Source of the DNA: Bilamarchaeum sp040758595
GTDB lineage: Archaea > Micrarchaeota > Micrarchaeia > Anstonellales > Bilamarchaeaceae
Assembly (NCBI GenBank): GCA_040758595.1
Contig: JBFLVJ010000016.1
Span: 1 to 32,823 of the forward strand
Direction of reading: 5' to 3'
Length of the DNA: 32,823 nucleotides
Part shown: piece by piece, positions 1 through 9,888 of the stretch
Position numbering within the stretch: position 1 is the first letter of the stretch
Layout: every line of letters starts with the position of its first letter
Program-made: the position numbers and the translations under genes
The notes under the pieces: generated by a model
What the model was told of the DNA's origin: nothing
What the model saw: only the letters and a program-made list of their open reading frames with translations
Database searches by the model: none

Positions 1-3000
1 GACATAGAAGCCGGTCGCGCCTGAATATATGTTATTGGAGATGAATGTGTTGTTGTCCGCCAGCTGGGCGTCAGACGTCGAGGTCATGTTTATGGCCGCG
101 TATTTCGAGTATGAGATGTTGTTGCCTATGAACCTGTTGTGCTTGGCGTTGTTGTAGAAATGGAGCGCGCCTTGCCTTCCCGTGGAGAGCTGGCTCGCTT
201 GGATTATCCTGTTGTCCTGGAACAGGCTGTAGTTGACCAGGTTCAGATATATCGCAGGGCCGCCGATATCCGAGATCGAGTTGCTGGTCACGGTCGCATT
301 TGAATTTATCTGCATGTAGATGCCGTATCCGTTGACGGACATATTGGTTATGTTGTTGGCACTTATCTGGAGGTGCTGGCAATAGGTGCAATAGATGGTG
401 CCGGCCCGCATATCCCTCATTGTGTTGGACTCGATACGCAGATAGTCCGAATCGTATATGTAGAATGCCGCTCCGTCTATGTGGTGGACAGTGTTTCCGG
501 TGTAGTTGTTGTATGCGCTATACTGCTCGGTGAAGCCATATGTATCCGCGAAGAAGCCCGGGGTGGCATTGACCGTGTTGTTGGCTATCAGGTTGTAATT
601 GGAGCTGCCGAAAAGCCCGATGCCTGCCGAGCCGACATCATTGAAGTACATGTTGTAGACCGTGTTGTTGACGAAACGGTTGTACTGGCAGAGCTGCTCC
701 AGATAGAACCCGTAACCGTCATAGCTGTTATCGACGTAGTGGTCGCCGATGACATTGCTGCTGAAGTTGTTGTAGTATGCGCGGTAGAGCCAGAAGCCGG
801 CGTTATCCATGCCATAGGCATCGGCCAGCTCGGCGGTCGAGTAGTTGACCTCGTAGAACAGGTAGCCGATGTGGCTGTTCCCTGTTGCGGTCCCGGTGCC
901 ATTGACGGTCATGTTGAAGAGGTGGATGTCCTGGGTGTAGGATGCATAGAACCCGTAAGTGTAGTTGAAGACGAGCGGGCAGTTCTGGATTGTGACGTTG
1001 GTCCGGGTCCGGTTGACCACAATACCGTAGGTGGTGCCCGCCACGTTGTTGCTGATGTTGTATCCCGCGCAGTCGTATAGCACGTCATCGGCGTTTATGA
1101 CCACACAGCCGTTCCCTGACAAGGGTGTGACGGGATTCGGGGCGCCTCTGATGTTGGCAGTCTGAGTGTATGTGCCGCTGGATGTCATGGGCGCTGGGCA
1201 GGCAGAGCTCGTGTTGTAGAGGATGGCGTAGGTGCTCCTCGGCTCCACATCTGAGGCCCTGAGATTGTTCTGGCCGGTGTTGGGCGTATTGTTGACCAGC
1301 ACCCAGCCGTCGCTGGTGTTGTATCTCCACAGCTCGAACGCGCTCTCATCGTAGCCGCTAAGCTCCGAGTCCAGCCAGTGGAAGGTCACGTTGTCGATTG
1401 CGAGGGCCACCGTGGATGCCGTGAACCGCACGTATTTGCCCGCGAACGATACCAGTCCGGCTGGCGGGGCGGACGGCTGCGCCGACCAGTACATTAGGTA
1501 GAACGTGGCCTCTGGCATGTAATCGTCTATACTGATGTTGGTGTAGTTCGTGTAATCTCCGGCAACTCTGTCTATGATGAGGTTCGACACCGAATAGTCG
1601 TATGGCTGATAGGTATAGTATGCGGCGCCCGAAGAGTTGTATATATGGTTCCCGATGATCCGGGTTTTGTTGTTCCCGTAGATGGCAAGAAGATAGGTCG
1701 CAGCGCCGTTGACGGTGTTGTTCTCGATGATTGTCCCGATGGTGCCCACAGCGGACTTGTAGATGCCGTAGCCGGAGCGGGGGAGCACTGTGTTCGACAG
1801 GACCGTCACGTTGTCCGAGCCGCCCGCTATCAGGATCCCCCTGCCGGCGGTCGATATGTTATATATCGTGTTCCAGGAGATGGTGCCGTTGGCGGCGTTG
1901 TTCATGTATACCCCGTAGGTGCCGTTGCGCAGGGTGTTGTTAGTGAATGTGGTCCGGTTGGTATAGTATGAGTAGATGGCATTGGTGTAGCCGTTTATCT
2001 CTCCGCAGTTCTTCACCGTCACGTTGTTGATCCTTGCTGCGCTGGAACCGTTGATGAACACGCCGTAGGTTGTGCCGGTGGTGCCGTCATTGGTGATGGT
2101 ATGGCCGGCGCAGTCGAGTATCACGTGCGGGACCGCTATCTTCATGCAGACAGAGCCCACAAGACCCGGGGTGCCGCTGTTGGGCGCACCGGTCAAATCC
2201 GCTGTAAGGACGTACGTGCCTGCGCTCGATACCACCGAGCAGGCGCTCACGCCAGGATCTATCTTGTACAGAGCGCCATCGGAATCGAACGTTATGTTGA
2301 AGTGGCCTTGCTCCCAGTTCGGAGTGGTGACTTCGAGCACATAATACTGGGTGGAGTTCGCCGGGACCACAGGGGAGGCAGGCTTCGGGTCATAGGAGAC
2401 CTGGAATGACTCCTGCCTCTCCACTTTGGCATCTCCAGGGGCATTACCCTCCGCATCCGGCTCATATGCATTCGGAACTTCGATCTCGCTCGTGACGGCT
2501 GTCACACCCAGTGCCTCGTAGAGCTCCACCCCCCTGAGGTTGAAATCGATGTCCAGGCTCTCTTTTGTGAGCTTCTTGATATTGAACGGGATCGAGCGGT
2601 TATTCTCTACCTTCATGACATAGTAATGCTTGGTCCCCTCGGGAGTCATGATGTTGGTGTCCTGCAGGCTCACCGAAATCTCCACTCCGGCGCTCGAAAC
2701 GGACTTGGACCTGATAGGATCCGGGCCCTTGATGATGGATGGCAGATCTGATAGCTCGCTTTCGGAGAACGGGGTCATGTACATGAGGGACGTCTTTTCC
2801 GATACCGAGCCGGACAACTGGGCGGCTGGCATGACCAGGCTGCTCGCGTTTTCGGTGTCATTGCCGAACCCTAAGCTGATGGTATGGCTCTTGCCGCGAA
2901 GGACCGCGCTTGTCAGGCTGCCGTTCTCTTTGCAGTGGTATCCTTCATAGATGAAAGAAGCCTCTGCCTCATCCCATACCGGGTAGAACACAGTCTCTCC

Positions 3001-4443
3001 GCATCTGAGCTCGGTGAATTCCAGGTCGGCCTCGCTGCCAGATTGCGCAAATCTCGTGCCCTCCATAGGCCGGACCGTGAGGTCGGCGGTGCCGGTGGTC
3101 TCGAAAAGCACGGTCCAGTTGCCGCCCACAGACGAAGATTGCACGATGTCGATCAACGTGACATTGGCTTCTCCGAAAGCAGGGTCTTCAGGGCCGATAG
3201 GTATGGAATACTCCTGTCCGGAGGCCAGGTCTTTCCTCACTAGTTTCCAGGTCCCGTTGCAGACCCGGGCACCTAAGTCCCAGTCCTTGCATTTGAAGAG
3301 AGCGTTGCCGCTCGCCACAGCGGTCAGCGAGCCTTTGGAGAACGAAACGGTGCTCGGATCTATGGCATAGACCTCGCTCCACTGGATGCCGTCTGGAGCC
3401 GGGATGTCCTCGGGGACATCGTCTATGGATATGAGCCCTGCATATGCGCTCATCTCGTCAAGGTCGTCTATGACCACATAGCTTATCGACATCTGCTCGG
3501 GCAGTATGACCACGCCGTAGCTCCTCCCCCCATGGCGCTCGCTTTCGCCCATCTTGTATGCAGTTCCGGCAGGATTGCCGTCGTGTCCTATGATCTGGAG
3601 GTCCAGGGTGATGTTCTCGGATATGGCTGCGTGGATGGCTGCCTTGTCCGGGATGTGTGCGGCCGCCTGAGGTGGCAGTGCTGGCATCTGTGCGTCCGGT
3701 TCGGGAATCTCGGGGACTGGTCCGTCAATCTCGGGCGTTTCGGATTGTGGGATCCCTCGTTCCGGAACCGGCGCTATCGGCCAGGTCACGTTTTCTGCCG
3801 CATCCCCTTCCAGTCCGCTCTCGGCCTCTTCCACTATGCCAGGACCATCAGGGACAGGCGCTTCAGCAGCCGTTGGGTCGACGGATGTCTGGTTTTCCGG
3901 AGGCGCCTCGGCCTCAGGCTGGGTTTCGGAAGACGGAGGGGCATACTCAGCGGCCATCGCCAGGATGTCTATCGTCTCGTCCGGCTCGGGAGCCCTTTCG
4001 AGCGCTATCAGCACCCACTCCCCTTCGCTCATGCCGATGACTGTATATGCCACGGGCACATCACCGTAAGATGAAGATAGGTGGATGAGCATGTTGGAAA
4101 AGTCCGTCGCGAAGAGAGGATCATATGATATCTCGATGATGCGCGGGTCGGCGTCGGTGTTGAATCCGTCGGACCCCACATCCGCCAGCACATTGAGAAT
4201 GTATTGGCCTTCAGGGACCTCGACCTCCATGGCGGCCCACTGGCCGGGTTCCATACCGGTGATGGCATAGGAGGCGTCATAGGATGAGTTCTCGGTCGTT
4301 ACCTTGATCAGCATGTTAGAGAAATCGTCGTTGAGGCCCTCGATATGGGTAAGGTTGAACGGCTGGGCCAGGAACAGGAGCCCTATCGTAAACGGCAATA
4401 GGAACATGCCGAAATGATCTGCCGTTTTGCGCCTATCACTCAT
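1..4443 (-). CDS. Giant secreted right-handed beta-helix (NosD-like) surface protein, 3' end beyond window
   Basis: The minus frame from ATG at 4441-4443 is open to position 1 (1481 codons, no stop; I checked each line), so the gene continues off the left edge. An SD-like GAGGT lies about 7 nt before the start. Residues 10-28 are a hydrophobic signal or anchor segment. Residues about 35-150 contain two tandem copies of a small module that begins FSNMLI and ends near a GMxxGxW motif. Residues about 160-275 are a Pro/Glu/Ala-rich linker. Residues about 735-960 and from about 1078 onward are two parallel beta-helix modules. Each opens with SxGTYxxTA...GAPN...DCAG and continues with many NNTI/YG/NNxxxN rungs and N-glycosylation sequons. 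A beta-sandwich-like domain separates them. The family is typical of archaeal S-layer, adhesin or carbohydrate-active surface proteins. It is divergent from the surface operon at 4770. The exact function is unknown. Confidence 0.9.
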   Translation of the reverse strand, partial: MSDRRKTADHFGMFLLPFTIGLLFLAQPFNLTHIEGLNDDFSNMLIKVTTENSSYDASYAITGMEPGQWAAMEVEVPEGQYILNVLADVGSDGFNTDADPRIIEISYDPLFATDFSNMLIHLSSSYGDVPVAYTVIGMSEGEWVLIALERAPEPDETIDILAMAAEYAPPSSETQPEAEAPPENQTSVDPTAAEAPVPDGPGIVEEAESGLEGDAAENVTWPIAPVPERGIPQSETPEIDGPVPEIPEPDAQMPALPPQAAAHIPDKAAIHAAISENITLDLQIIGHDGNPAGTAYKMGESERHGGRSYGVVILPEQMSISYVVIDDLDEMSAYAGLISIDDVPEDIPAPDGIQWSEVYAIDPSTVSFSKGSLTAVASGNALFKCKDWDLGARVCNGTWKLVRKDLASGQEYSIPIGPEDPAFGEANVTLIDIVQSSSVGGNWTVLFETTGTADLTVRPMEGTRFAQSGSEADLEFTELRCGETVFYPVWDEAEASFIYEGYHCKENGSLTSAVLRGKSHTISLGFGNDTENASSLVMPAAQLSGSVSEKTSLMYMTPFSESELSDLPSIIKGPDPIRSKSVSSAGVEISVSLQDTNIMTPEGTKHYYVMKVENNRSIPFNIKKLTKESLDIDFNLRGVELYEALGVTAVTSEIEVPNAYEPDAEGNAPGDAKVERQESFQVSYDPKPASPVVPANSTQYYVLEVTTPNWEQGHFNITFDSDGALYKIDPGVSACSVVSSAGTYVLTADLTGAPNSGTPGLVGSVCMKIAVPHVILDCAGHTITNDGTTGTTYGVFINGSSAARINNVTVKNCGEINGYTNAIYSYYTNRTTFTNNTLRNGTYGVYMNNAANGTISWNTIYNISTAGRGILIAGGSDNVTVLSNTVLPRSGYGIYKSAVGTIGTIIENNTVNGAATYLLAIYGNNKTRIIGNHIYNSSGAAYYTYQPYDYSVSNLIIDRVAGDYTNYTNISIDDYMPEATFYLMYWSAQPSAPPAGLVSFAGKYVRFTASTVALAIDNVTFHWLDSELSGYDESAFELWRYNTSDGWVLVNNTPNTGQNNLRASDVEPRSTYAILYNTSSACPAPMTSSGTYTQTANIRGAPNPVTPLSGNGCVVINADDVLYDCAGYNISNNVAGTTYGIVVNRTRTNVTIQNCPLVFNYTYGFYASYTQDIHLFNMTVNGTGTATGNSHIGYLFYEVNYSTAELADAYGMDNAGFWLYRAYYNNFSSNVIGDHYVDNSYDGYGFYLEQLCQYNRFVNNTVYNMYFNDVGSAGIGLFGSSNYNLIANNTVNATPGFFADTYGFTEQYSAYNNYTGNTVHHIDGAAFYIYDSDYLRIESNTMRDMRAGTIYCTYCQHLQISANNITNMSVNGYGIYMQINSNATVTSNSISDIGGPAIYLNLVNYSLFQDNRIIQASQLSTGRQGALHFYNNAKHNRFIGNNISYSKYAAINMTSTSDAQLADNNTFISNNIYSGATGFYV

Positions 4444-4769
4444 GAGTGTACCTCGATGACCGCGTAGATGCAAAAACGAGGAGGCCGGGTTTTCCCATGG
4501 CGCTTTCTATCCGATAGGACATGTCGTGCATACCATCTCCTCCGACCTAGTGCGGCTGTATGGTTTCCGAGCAGAAGTATAAAAAAGGTTTGCATCGGTT
4601 TTTCCCGAAAATCCGGTCGCTATAATAATAGGTTTTTCTTATGCTAGAATGCCCTTGTGTCTTAGAAAAACGGTTTTCGTGTTGATGCTCAAGCGCGACG
4701 CAAACTGTGATGGCCTTTTCGAGGGGAGCCATGGCAACATTTATATTTGTTAAACAGTTGTTTCCTTGC
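4444..4769. promoter_or_regulatory. Divergent promoter region between two surface-protein genes
   Basis: This 326-bp stretch separates the minus beta-helix gene from the plus surface operon, and I see no convincing gene in it. A plus-strand TATA-like TTTATATTT (4740-4748) is centred 26 bp before the ATG at 4770, so the plus operon is probably leaderless. For the minus gene, a TATA-like TTTTTTATAC lies around 4577-4588 and another AT-rich stretch around 4619-4636, which would give a long 5' leader of 110 nt or more. These assignments rest on archaeal TATA spacing only. Confidence 0.6.
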
Positions 4770-6347
4770 ATGCGTAGACACTGGGCATTTGCCCTCCTCC
4801 TAATGATAGCCATGGCGCATGCCCAGGACGCCACTGAAGGAGGCGATATCACCCAGGGAAACCTCTCGGGGAACATGTCTTCATATTACTGGGCTGCAAT
4901 TGCCGGCAATTTCAACAACAGCGCTGCCGACCTCGGATACCCGGTCTCCGCCCAGGCCACCCCAAACGCCACCATCTACTGGAACGACCCGAACGGGAGC
5001 TACAGCAAGTACTTCAACGTCAGCATGATAATCACCAGGCTGGGCCAGAAGCCCGAGGACACCGAGATGTCCGCGCCGGTCCAGTCGGATTTCAACGAGA
5101 GCGGGATGTTCAGCAACTTCAGCATCTTCGCAGGGATTCCGTACAACAGCATAATAGAAGATCCGTATGACACCTTCGTCGGGAACTGGGCCACCAAGAC
5201 ATGCTATGTCTATAATCTCCCGTTCGTCTGCCCTTACATCATACTGGCACCCAACATCGAGATGGCCGTGCTCAAGTTCGACAACGGCACCCATGTGGAG
5301 CCGCTCTTCATACAGAGCATATTGAACCAGACAGGCTACAACGGCTCCTTTGTGCAATTCGAATACATTGTGCCTGTCCTGGAGCAGTATTTCTTCTACG
5401 TCTATAGCCAGAAGGATTGCAACATGACAATCTGGATAGATGGGGTCCAGACCACCGTATTCCCGAAGACCGGCGTGCCTTACGAGGTCGAAGTGCTTGT
5501 CACCGATGGCGTCTCGCCAGTCAATGGCATACGGGTGGACGCTGCCGAAGAGAACGGCAGGGACAGCTTCCTCCCGCTCCTGGAGCTCGGGAGACGCATC
5601 TTCACGCTCGGCCATGGCGTCACCGGCTCCACAGGCATGATGACGTTCGTGCTCTCGCCGACCAGGTACAACATCCCGGACGATTACGCCCATGCCATGT
5701 ACATTGAGGTCAACGGATATGACGGATTCTATTGCAGGGAGAACCTGACGGTCTCCAATTACGGCTCGCTTTCGCCGACATACAGGACATCCCTGGTCAA
5801 TGACAGCTATGCCAGCCAGGTGAAATCTTCATCGCAGAACCAGAATGCGCTCGCCAGCATAGCCAGCAAATGGATAGAGCAGGGCAAGATGAATGTGATA
5901 AGCGTGGACGTATACACAGACGGGACATACGGGGCACTGCCCACCCTGAAGGCAGGCGCTCCGAACCTGCTGAACATAACGGTCTACAACCACACCACGC
6001 TCGCTGTGATAAACGCGACCGCATCCATCCTGGAAGCGGAAGGACAGATCATCTTCGTGCCCCAGCAGCCGGGCAAGGACGGCTACAGCAACGCACGGGG
6101 CTTCACCACCAACCAGACGCCCTCCATAATCCCGACGAGATACAACAACCTGGCCAACGTCAGCGTGATGATAGGGCAGGAAGAGAGCCCGTTCGCGATA
6201 CTGTACTTCCCGATAGACTCCACGCTCGCCCCTCCGACAGGCGCGGATGCGGACATGGACAGCGCGACCCGCTCGGCCATATCGGCCGCCCAGCAGAATA
6301 TCAATTCGATACTTGTGAATATCGCTAAATCATTATCCACGGTGTGA
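4770..6347 (+). CDS. Secreted surface protein with N-terminal TEGG module and C-terminal IDGxQT module
   Basis: The encoded protein has 525 residues. I start it at ATG 4770 because a signal peptide (basic start, hydrophobic core, cut after AHAQ) begins there and a TATA box is centred 26 bp upstream. The longer open frame from 4707 would run through that TATA box. Residues about 20-215 match the whole mature part of the small protein at 12298-12975: both have TEGG(D/N)IT, then WAAxxGN, and finish with a VP...YFxY strand. Residues from about 218 (IDGVQT, GVPYEV, ENG) match the C-terminal module of the next gene. The remainder looks like beta-sandwich with many NxS/T sequons. There is no C-terminal membrane span, so the protein is probably released or held by partners. 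No known function was recognised. Confidence 0.85.
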   Translation: MRRHWAFALLLMIAMAHAQDATEGGDITQGNLSGNMSSYYWAAIAGNFNNSAADLGYPVSAQATPNATIYWNDPNGSYSKYFNVSMIITRLGQKPEDTEMSAPVQSDFNESGMFSNFSIFAGIPYNSIIEDPYDTFVGNWATKTCYVYNLPFVCPYIILAPNIEMAVLKFDNGTHVEPLFIQSILNQTGYNGSFVQFEYIVPVLEQYFFYVYSQKDCNMTIWIDGVQTTVFPKTGVPYEVEVLVTDGVSPVNGIRVDAAEENGRDSFLPLLELGRRIFTLGHGVTGSTGMMTFVLSPTRYNIPDDYAHAMYIEVNGYDGFYCRENLTVSNYGSLSPTYRTSLVNDSYASQVKSSSQNQNALASIASKWIEQGKMNVISVDVYTDGTYGALPTLKAGAPNLLNITVYNHTTLAVINATASILEAEGQIIFVPQQPGKDGYSNARGFTTNQTPSIIPTRYNNLANVSVMIGQEESPFAILYFPIDSTLAPPTGADADMDSATRSAISAAQQNINSILVNIAKSLSTV

Positions 6348-6349
6348 CT

Positions 6350-8056
6350 ATGATGAACAACAAGGGGATTGTCTTGATGCTCCTTTTCTTCGGAGCGGTT
6401 TTCGCGCAGAGCGCCTATATAGCCGACTCTGCCGGAACCACGCAGGATGTCTATTCTTCATCCGCATACAAGGTATACGCAGATACTTTCGGGGTCAACC
6501 CGGACTTCGCGCTCAGGCTCTGTGCCGTGGGGCAGAGATATGTCGCGGCCACCTATTCAGCCAATCTCGGCGGAGGCAACTACGAGTACACCGCCATCAG
6601 CTGGAACCTGACGACCGGCTCCGACAAGACGCTGGTCTACACCACGCAGGACATGGGCGGCGGATGCTACCAGACACCGGTGGATGCCTACGGGTTCTCG
6701 CAGTTCAGGGACTTCTCCAGGACGCCGCCGGTCTACGTATCGGCGTTCCCGGGGCGCATCCATGTTCTTTATTCAAGCAGCGATGACGGCTCCTCTCCGT
6801 CTTTCGTAGGCGTCGATACCGCGAACGGCTGGCTGAGGGGCAGTTACGTGGTCACGAGTGCATTCGATCACACATCGAATAGAGTCAACGCCACAGTCAC
6901 CAGCATCACGTTCGAGACCGATGTGGGCTCCATAAGCAGGAGCCCGTCCGATGCCGAATGGGGCCTCAACGCAAGCACCGGAAGGAGCATGGTGGTCGCC
7001 CTCTGCACCGACACCATAGGCGACACCTGTTCCGACGCCTACATCGCGAACGACACTTCGCAGTTCCCGGTCCAGCTCTCTCTTGGAGCTGTGCCCATCA
7101 ACGACCAGAACGTGTACAGCAGGAACGTAGTGGTCAACGGCCTCGGATACCCGCTCTGCATCGGCTCTGATTTGAGCACCAGCTTATCGGTAAACCCCAA
7201 CCCCATCGAAGACGGCGGGGCCACCAACATCACGGTCACGGTCACGAACTCCGGGAATGTCAATGTGACGAGCACCTTCGAGCTCGCCCTCAACATCACC
7301 GGCCCCGGCGGCTATGTCAACAACACCGCCTGGACGATAACCACTGACCTGCTCCCCGGGCAATCGCTCGTCAGGAGCATAAACTGGAGCGCCAACGGCC
7401 CTGCGGGCACGTACACCGCGACCGGCAGGGCGGACTACACGGGCGTGATAGATGAATGCAGCGAGGCCAACAACAACGCCAGCGCGGGCATCACCACGAC
7501 GCCATATTACATACTGAATGTCACCATAGACGGTAATCAGACGAACTTCTTCGCCATCTGGGGAAGGCCATACAACGTCACCCTCACGCTCACCGATTCG
7601 GACGGAGCGGTCGTCCCGTATCCGAGATTCGTCCTCACAGAGACCAACGGCCTCAACCTATTCACGCCTACGCAGACATGGGCGAGCGGCGGGGTGAAAT
7701 CCGAGAGCAAAGGCACCACGGTCGGAGACGTGAACGGCCAGGTGAAGATCGCGGTCATTCCAACATGCAACGAGCTCTACACCACGCACCCCTCGAGCGC
7801 GGATACGATAAGCAAGACCGGCGGCAATTATTCCATGAGGATAAACGTCTACAACAACGCCACGGGCGACCAGTACACGCTCTTATACAACGGCAACCTC
7901 ACCGGGGATATGCCCCTTGGCGTCTGGAACTACAACTGCGTGGATCCCGGATGGGTGAACAACAAGGTCATAGTCAACAGCAACTCGTTCGCCAAGGATG
8001 TGTTCAACGCGGCCTACAGGGTCTATTCGATATTCAAGAAGCTGGTGGCTCCCTGA
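6350..8056 (+). CDS. Secreted surface protein: N-terminal module, CARDB-like domain, IDGxQT module
   Basis: The encoded protein has 568 residues and starts 2 nt after the preceding stop. GTG 6344 is in frame, but ATG 6350 with GGTG five bases ahead is preferred, and ATG 6353 is possible. A signal peptide ends near VFAQ. Residues about 20-260 are homologous to the start of the next gene: both have NPDxxxRxC, a GC..PVD/PLD...FS stretch, GWxxGxY and an NxVxxTVT strand. Residues about 262-375 are a CARDB-like domain (NPNPIEDGG...VTVTNSGNVN, LPGQS, ECSEANNNAS). Residues from about 388 repeat the IDGxQT/GxPYxV/ExNG module of the upstream gene. It lacks a membrane anchor. I infer a cell-surface complex with its operon neighbours. 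Confidence 0.85.
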   Translation: MMNNKGIVLMLLFFGAVFAQSAYIADSAGTTQDVYSSSAYKVYADTFGVNPDFALRLCAVGQRYVAATYSANLGGGNYEYTAISWNLTTGSDKTLVYTTQDMGGGCYQTPVDAYGFSQFRDFSRTPPVYVSAFPGRIHVLYSSSDDGSSPSFVGVDTANGWLRGSYVVTSAFDHTSNRVNATVTSITFETDVGSISRSPSDAEWGLNASTGRSMVVALCTDTIGDTCSDAYIANDTSQFPVQLSLGAVPINDQNVYSRNVVVNGLGYPLCIGSDLSTSLSVNPNPIEDGGATNITVTVTNSGNVNVTSTFELALNITGPGGYVNNTAWTITTDLLPGQSLVRSINWSANGPAGTYTATGRADYTGVIDECSEANNNASAGITTTPYYILNVTIDGNQTNFFAIWGRPYNVTLTLTDSDGAVVPYPRFVLTETNGLNLFTPTQTWASGGVKSESKGTTVGDVNGQVKIAVIPTCNELYTTHPSSADTISKTGGNYSMRINVYNNATGDQYTLLYNGNLTGDMPLGVWNYNCVDPGWVNNKVIVNSNSFAKDVFNAAYRVYSIFKKLVAP

Positions 8057-9888
8057 TGAACAGACTGCTGACATCGGTTTTCCTGCTGCTCCTGGCCTCT
8101 TCGGCCTTCGCCCAGTTCTACGACGTATACATCGTCAGGGCCAATGACAGCGAGATAACGGACATTGTCTACGACGACGGCTCCTGGTCCTATGCGGACA
8201 ACTCCGTGGAGAACCCGGATGCATCGGTGCGCGTCTGCACCACGACGCCGACGGATCTGCTGCACAAATGGGTCGCGCTGGCATATGCCGACGGCTTTGA
8301 CGGAGATTACATCCAGGTGAGCCCCTGGCCCATCCAGGTTGGAAGCGTCGCCCCGAACGGCTGCGCGGATGTCCCGCTGGACATAGACAGCTTCAGCGCA
8401 TGGTATCCATCCATCCCGTACGTTTTCATAGCCGATGACGCATCGCTCGCGGGGGCGAGCAGATGGAAGCTCTCGAAGGCAAGAGGGTGGTTCATCGGCA
8501 ACTACACGATAACGACGAGCCAGGCGGGCAACAACGTGGATATCACCGTGACAGACGCGCTTGACGACACCGCCGCGAGCATATTGCCTGATGTCCCCTA
8601 CCTGGTAGTCGGCCTTGTGAGGCCGGACTTCACGACCATGGACACCGTTATAACCTCTCCGAACGACCTGGAGACCCTGCTCTCGGACGGCGGCGACTAC
8701 AACATCTACATCAACGGCATCGGGCCTGACATCCCCCCGTATGTGGAGATTTATACTCCTGAGCCAATAGCGTATACCAGCCAGAGCATACCCTTCACAT
8801 ATATCATAACAGATGACGATGACGTGAGCAGCTGCTGGTATGTGCTGGACGGCACCACCGTCACCATGCCGGACTGCATATCATCCTTCATACTCAACGT
8901 GGGCCCTGGAGGTCACACGCTCGCTTTGTACGCCAACGATTCGAGCGGCCAGATAGGTTCAGACAGCGTCGGTTTCAGCGTATCCGGAGCGGCTCCGCCG
9001 CCATCGCAGGGCGGAGGGGGCACGAAGACTCCATATCCCCAACCGACCGTCCCGCCCTCCATCCCGACTTTCTTCGCCATAACTCCCGAGAGCATAACCG
9101 TGGTGATAAATTACCCCAATGAGGGCAGCGCGGATTTCACGGTCTATTCGAACACCTATCTGACCGAACTCACCTGCTTCGTGGTCTCGGACTTCGGGGG
9201 GTACACCACCGTGGAGCTGGATTCAGACCACATCGATGCGGACCAGAGGGTCCATGGCACCATCACGGTCAGCATGACGCCCGAGGAGATCCTTGATTAT
9301 AATCAGGGCATGAGCGGATACATGCAATGCACGGCTAGGAAAGACCCGACTTTGCAGCCATCCACGCTGGCCAATGTGTACCTGGTGATAAACAAGCCGT
9401 TCCTGGAGATGGACAACCAGACATATAGCGCGCTTCCGGGCGAGCTGTTCAACGGCACCGCGTCCATCTGGAACACTGGGCCGGGCAATGCCACCGTGGT
9501 CAATGTGACTGCCATGGCGGTCGGCGTGCCTTATGATGTCATAATAGACGAGCTTCCGGGCCGGCTCGGATCAGGAGAGAGCGGGCTGCTAAGGTTCAGC
9601 GTCGGCATACCGGATGACATGCCAGAAGGGCCCACTACCATAGTGGTGCAGTTCTTCGAGAACGGAAGGCCCGTAGGCAAGGGATACGTCCTGGTCAGGG
9701 TGCTTCCGAAACCCCCCGGATCGCCTCCAATAATCTGCGATGCGCCGGACTTGGGATGGACCGTGACATTACTGCTATTGGCCGTCCTGAGCGGCATGAT
9801 TATGTTCAGGAAGAAACTGGAGAGTGACAAGTATGCAGGAGAACACCTGGCAGGGAAAAAAAGATACCAGTATCAAAGACAGGCTTAA
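8056..9888 (+). CDS. Membrane-anchored surface protein with Ig-like domains
   Basis: The encoded protein has 610 residues. ATG 8056 overlaps the previous stop by one base (TGATG), with GGTGG seven bases upstream. A signal peptide ends near AFAQ. Residues about 20-225 are paralogous to the N-terminal module of the upstream gene. An Ig-like domain follows (PPYVEIYTPEP... to GFSVSG, about 230-310), then a Gly/Pro linker (PPPSQGGGG, TPYPQPTVPP), then one or two further beta-sandwich domains. One hydrophobic span lies at about 566-584, followed by a basic 26-residue cytoplasmic tail. It is the only anchored member of the three-protein set, so it may hold the other two on the cell. The last 56 bp overlap the small gene at 9833. 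Confidence 0.87.
   Translation: MNRLLTSVFLLLLASSAFAQFYDVYIVRANDSEITDIVYDDGSWSYADNSVENPDASVRVCTTTPTDLLHKWVALAYADGFDGDYIQVSPWPIQVGSVAPNGCADVPLDIDSFSAWYPSIPYVFIADDASLAGASRWKLSKARGWFIGNYTITTSQAGNNVDITVTDALDDTAASILPDVPYLVVGLVRPDFTTMDTVITSPNDLETLLSDGGDYNIYINGIGPDIPPYVEIYTPEPIAYTSQSIPFTYIITDDDDVSSCWYVLDGTTVTMPDCISSFILNVGPGGHTLALYANDSSGQIGSDSVGFSVSGAAPPPSQGGGGTKTPYPQPTVPPSIPTFFAITPESITVVINYPNEGSADFTVYSNTYLTELTCFVVSDFGGYTTVELDSDHIDADQRVHGTITVSMTPEEILDYNQGMSGYMQCTARKDPTLQPSTLANVYLVINKPFLEMDNQTYSALPGELFNGTASIWNTGPGNATVVNVTAMAVGVPYDVIIDELPGRLGSGESGLLRFSVGIPDDMPEGPTTIVVQFFENGRPVGKGYVLVRVLPKPPGSPPIICDAPDLGWTVTLLLLAVLSGMIMFRKKLESDKYAGEHLAGKKRYQYQRQA

Noticed and set aside
373..1080. Long plus-strand open frame (235 codons) of Val/Asp/Ile-rich protein
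   Set aside because: It is the exact antisense of beta-helix codons in the real minus gene; the valine richness mirrors Asn/Tyr codons, and there is no signal or SD.
4881..5693. Minus-strand open frame of 270 codons opposite the 4770 gene
   Set aside because: It is a shadow of a GC-rich gene with a signal peptide and family-like modules on the other strand.
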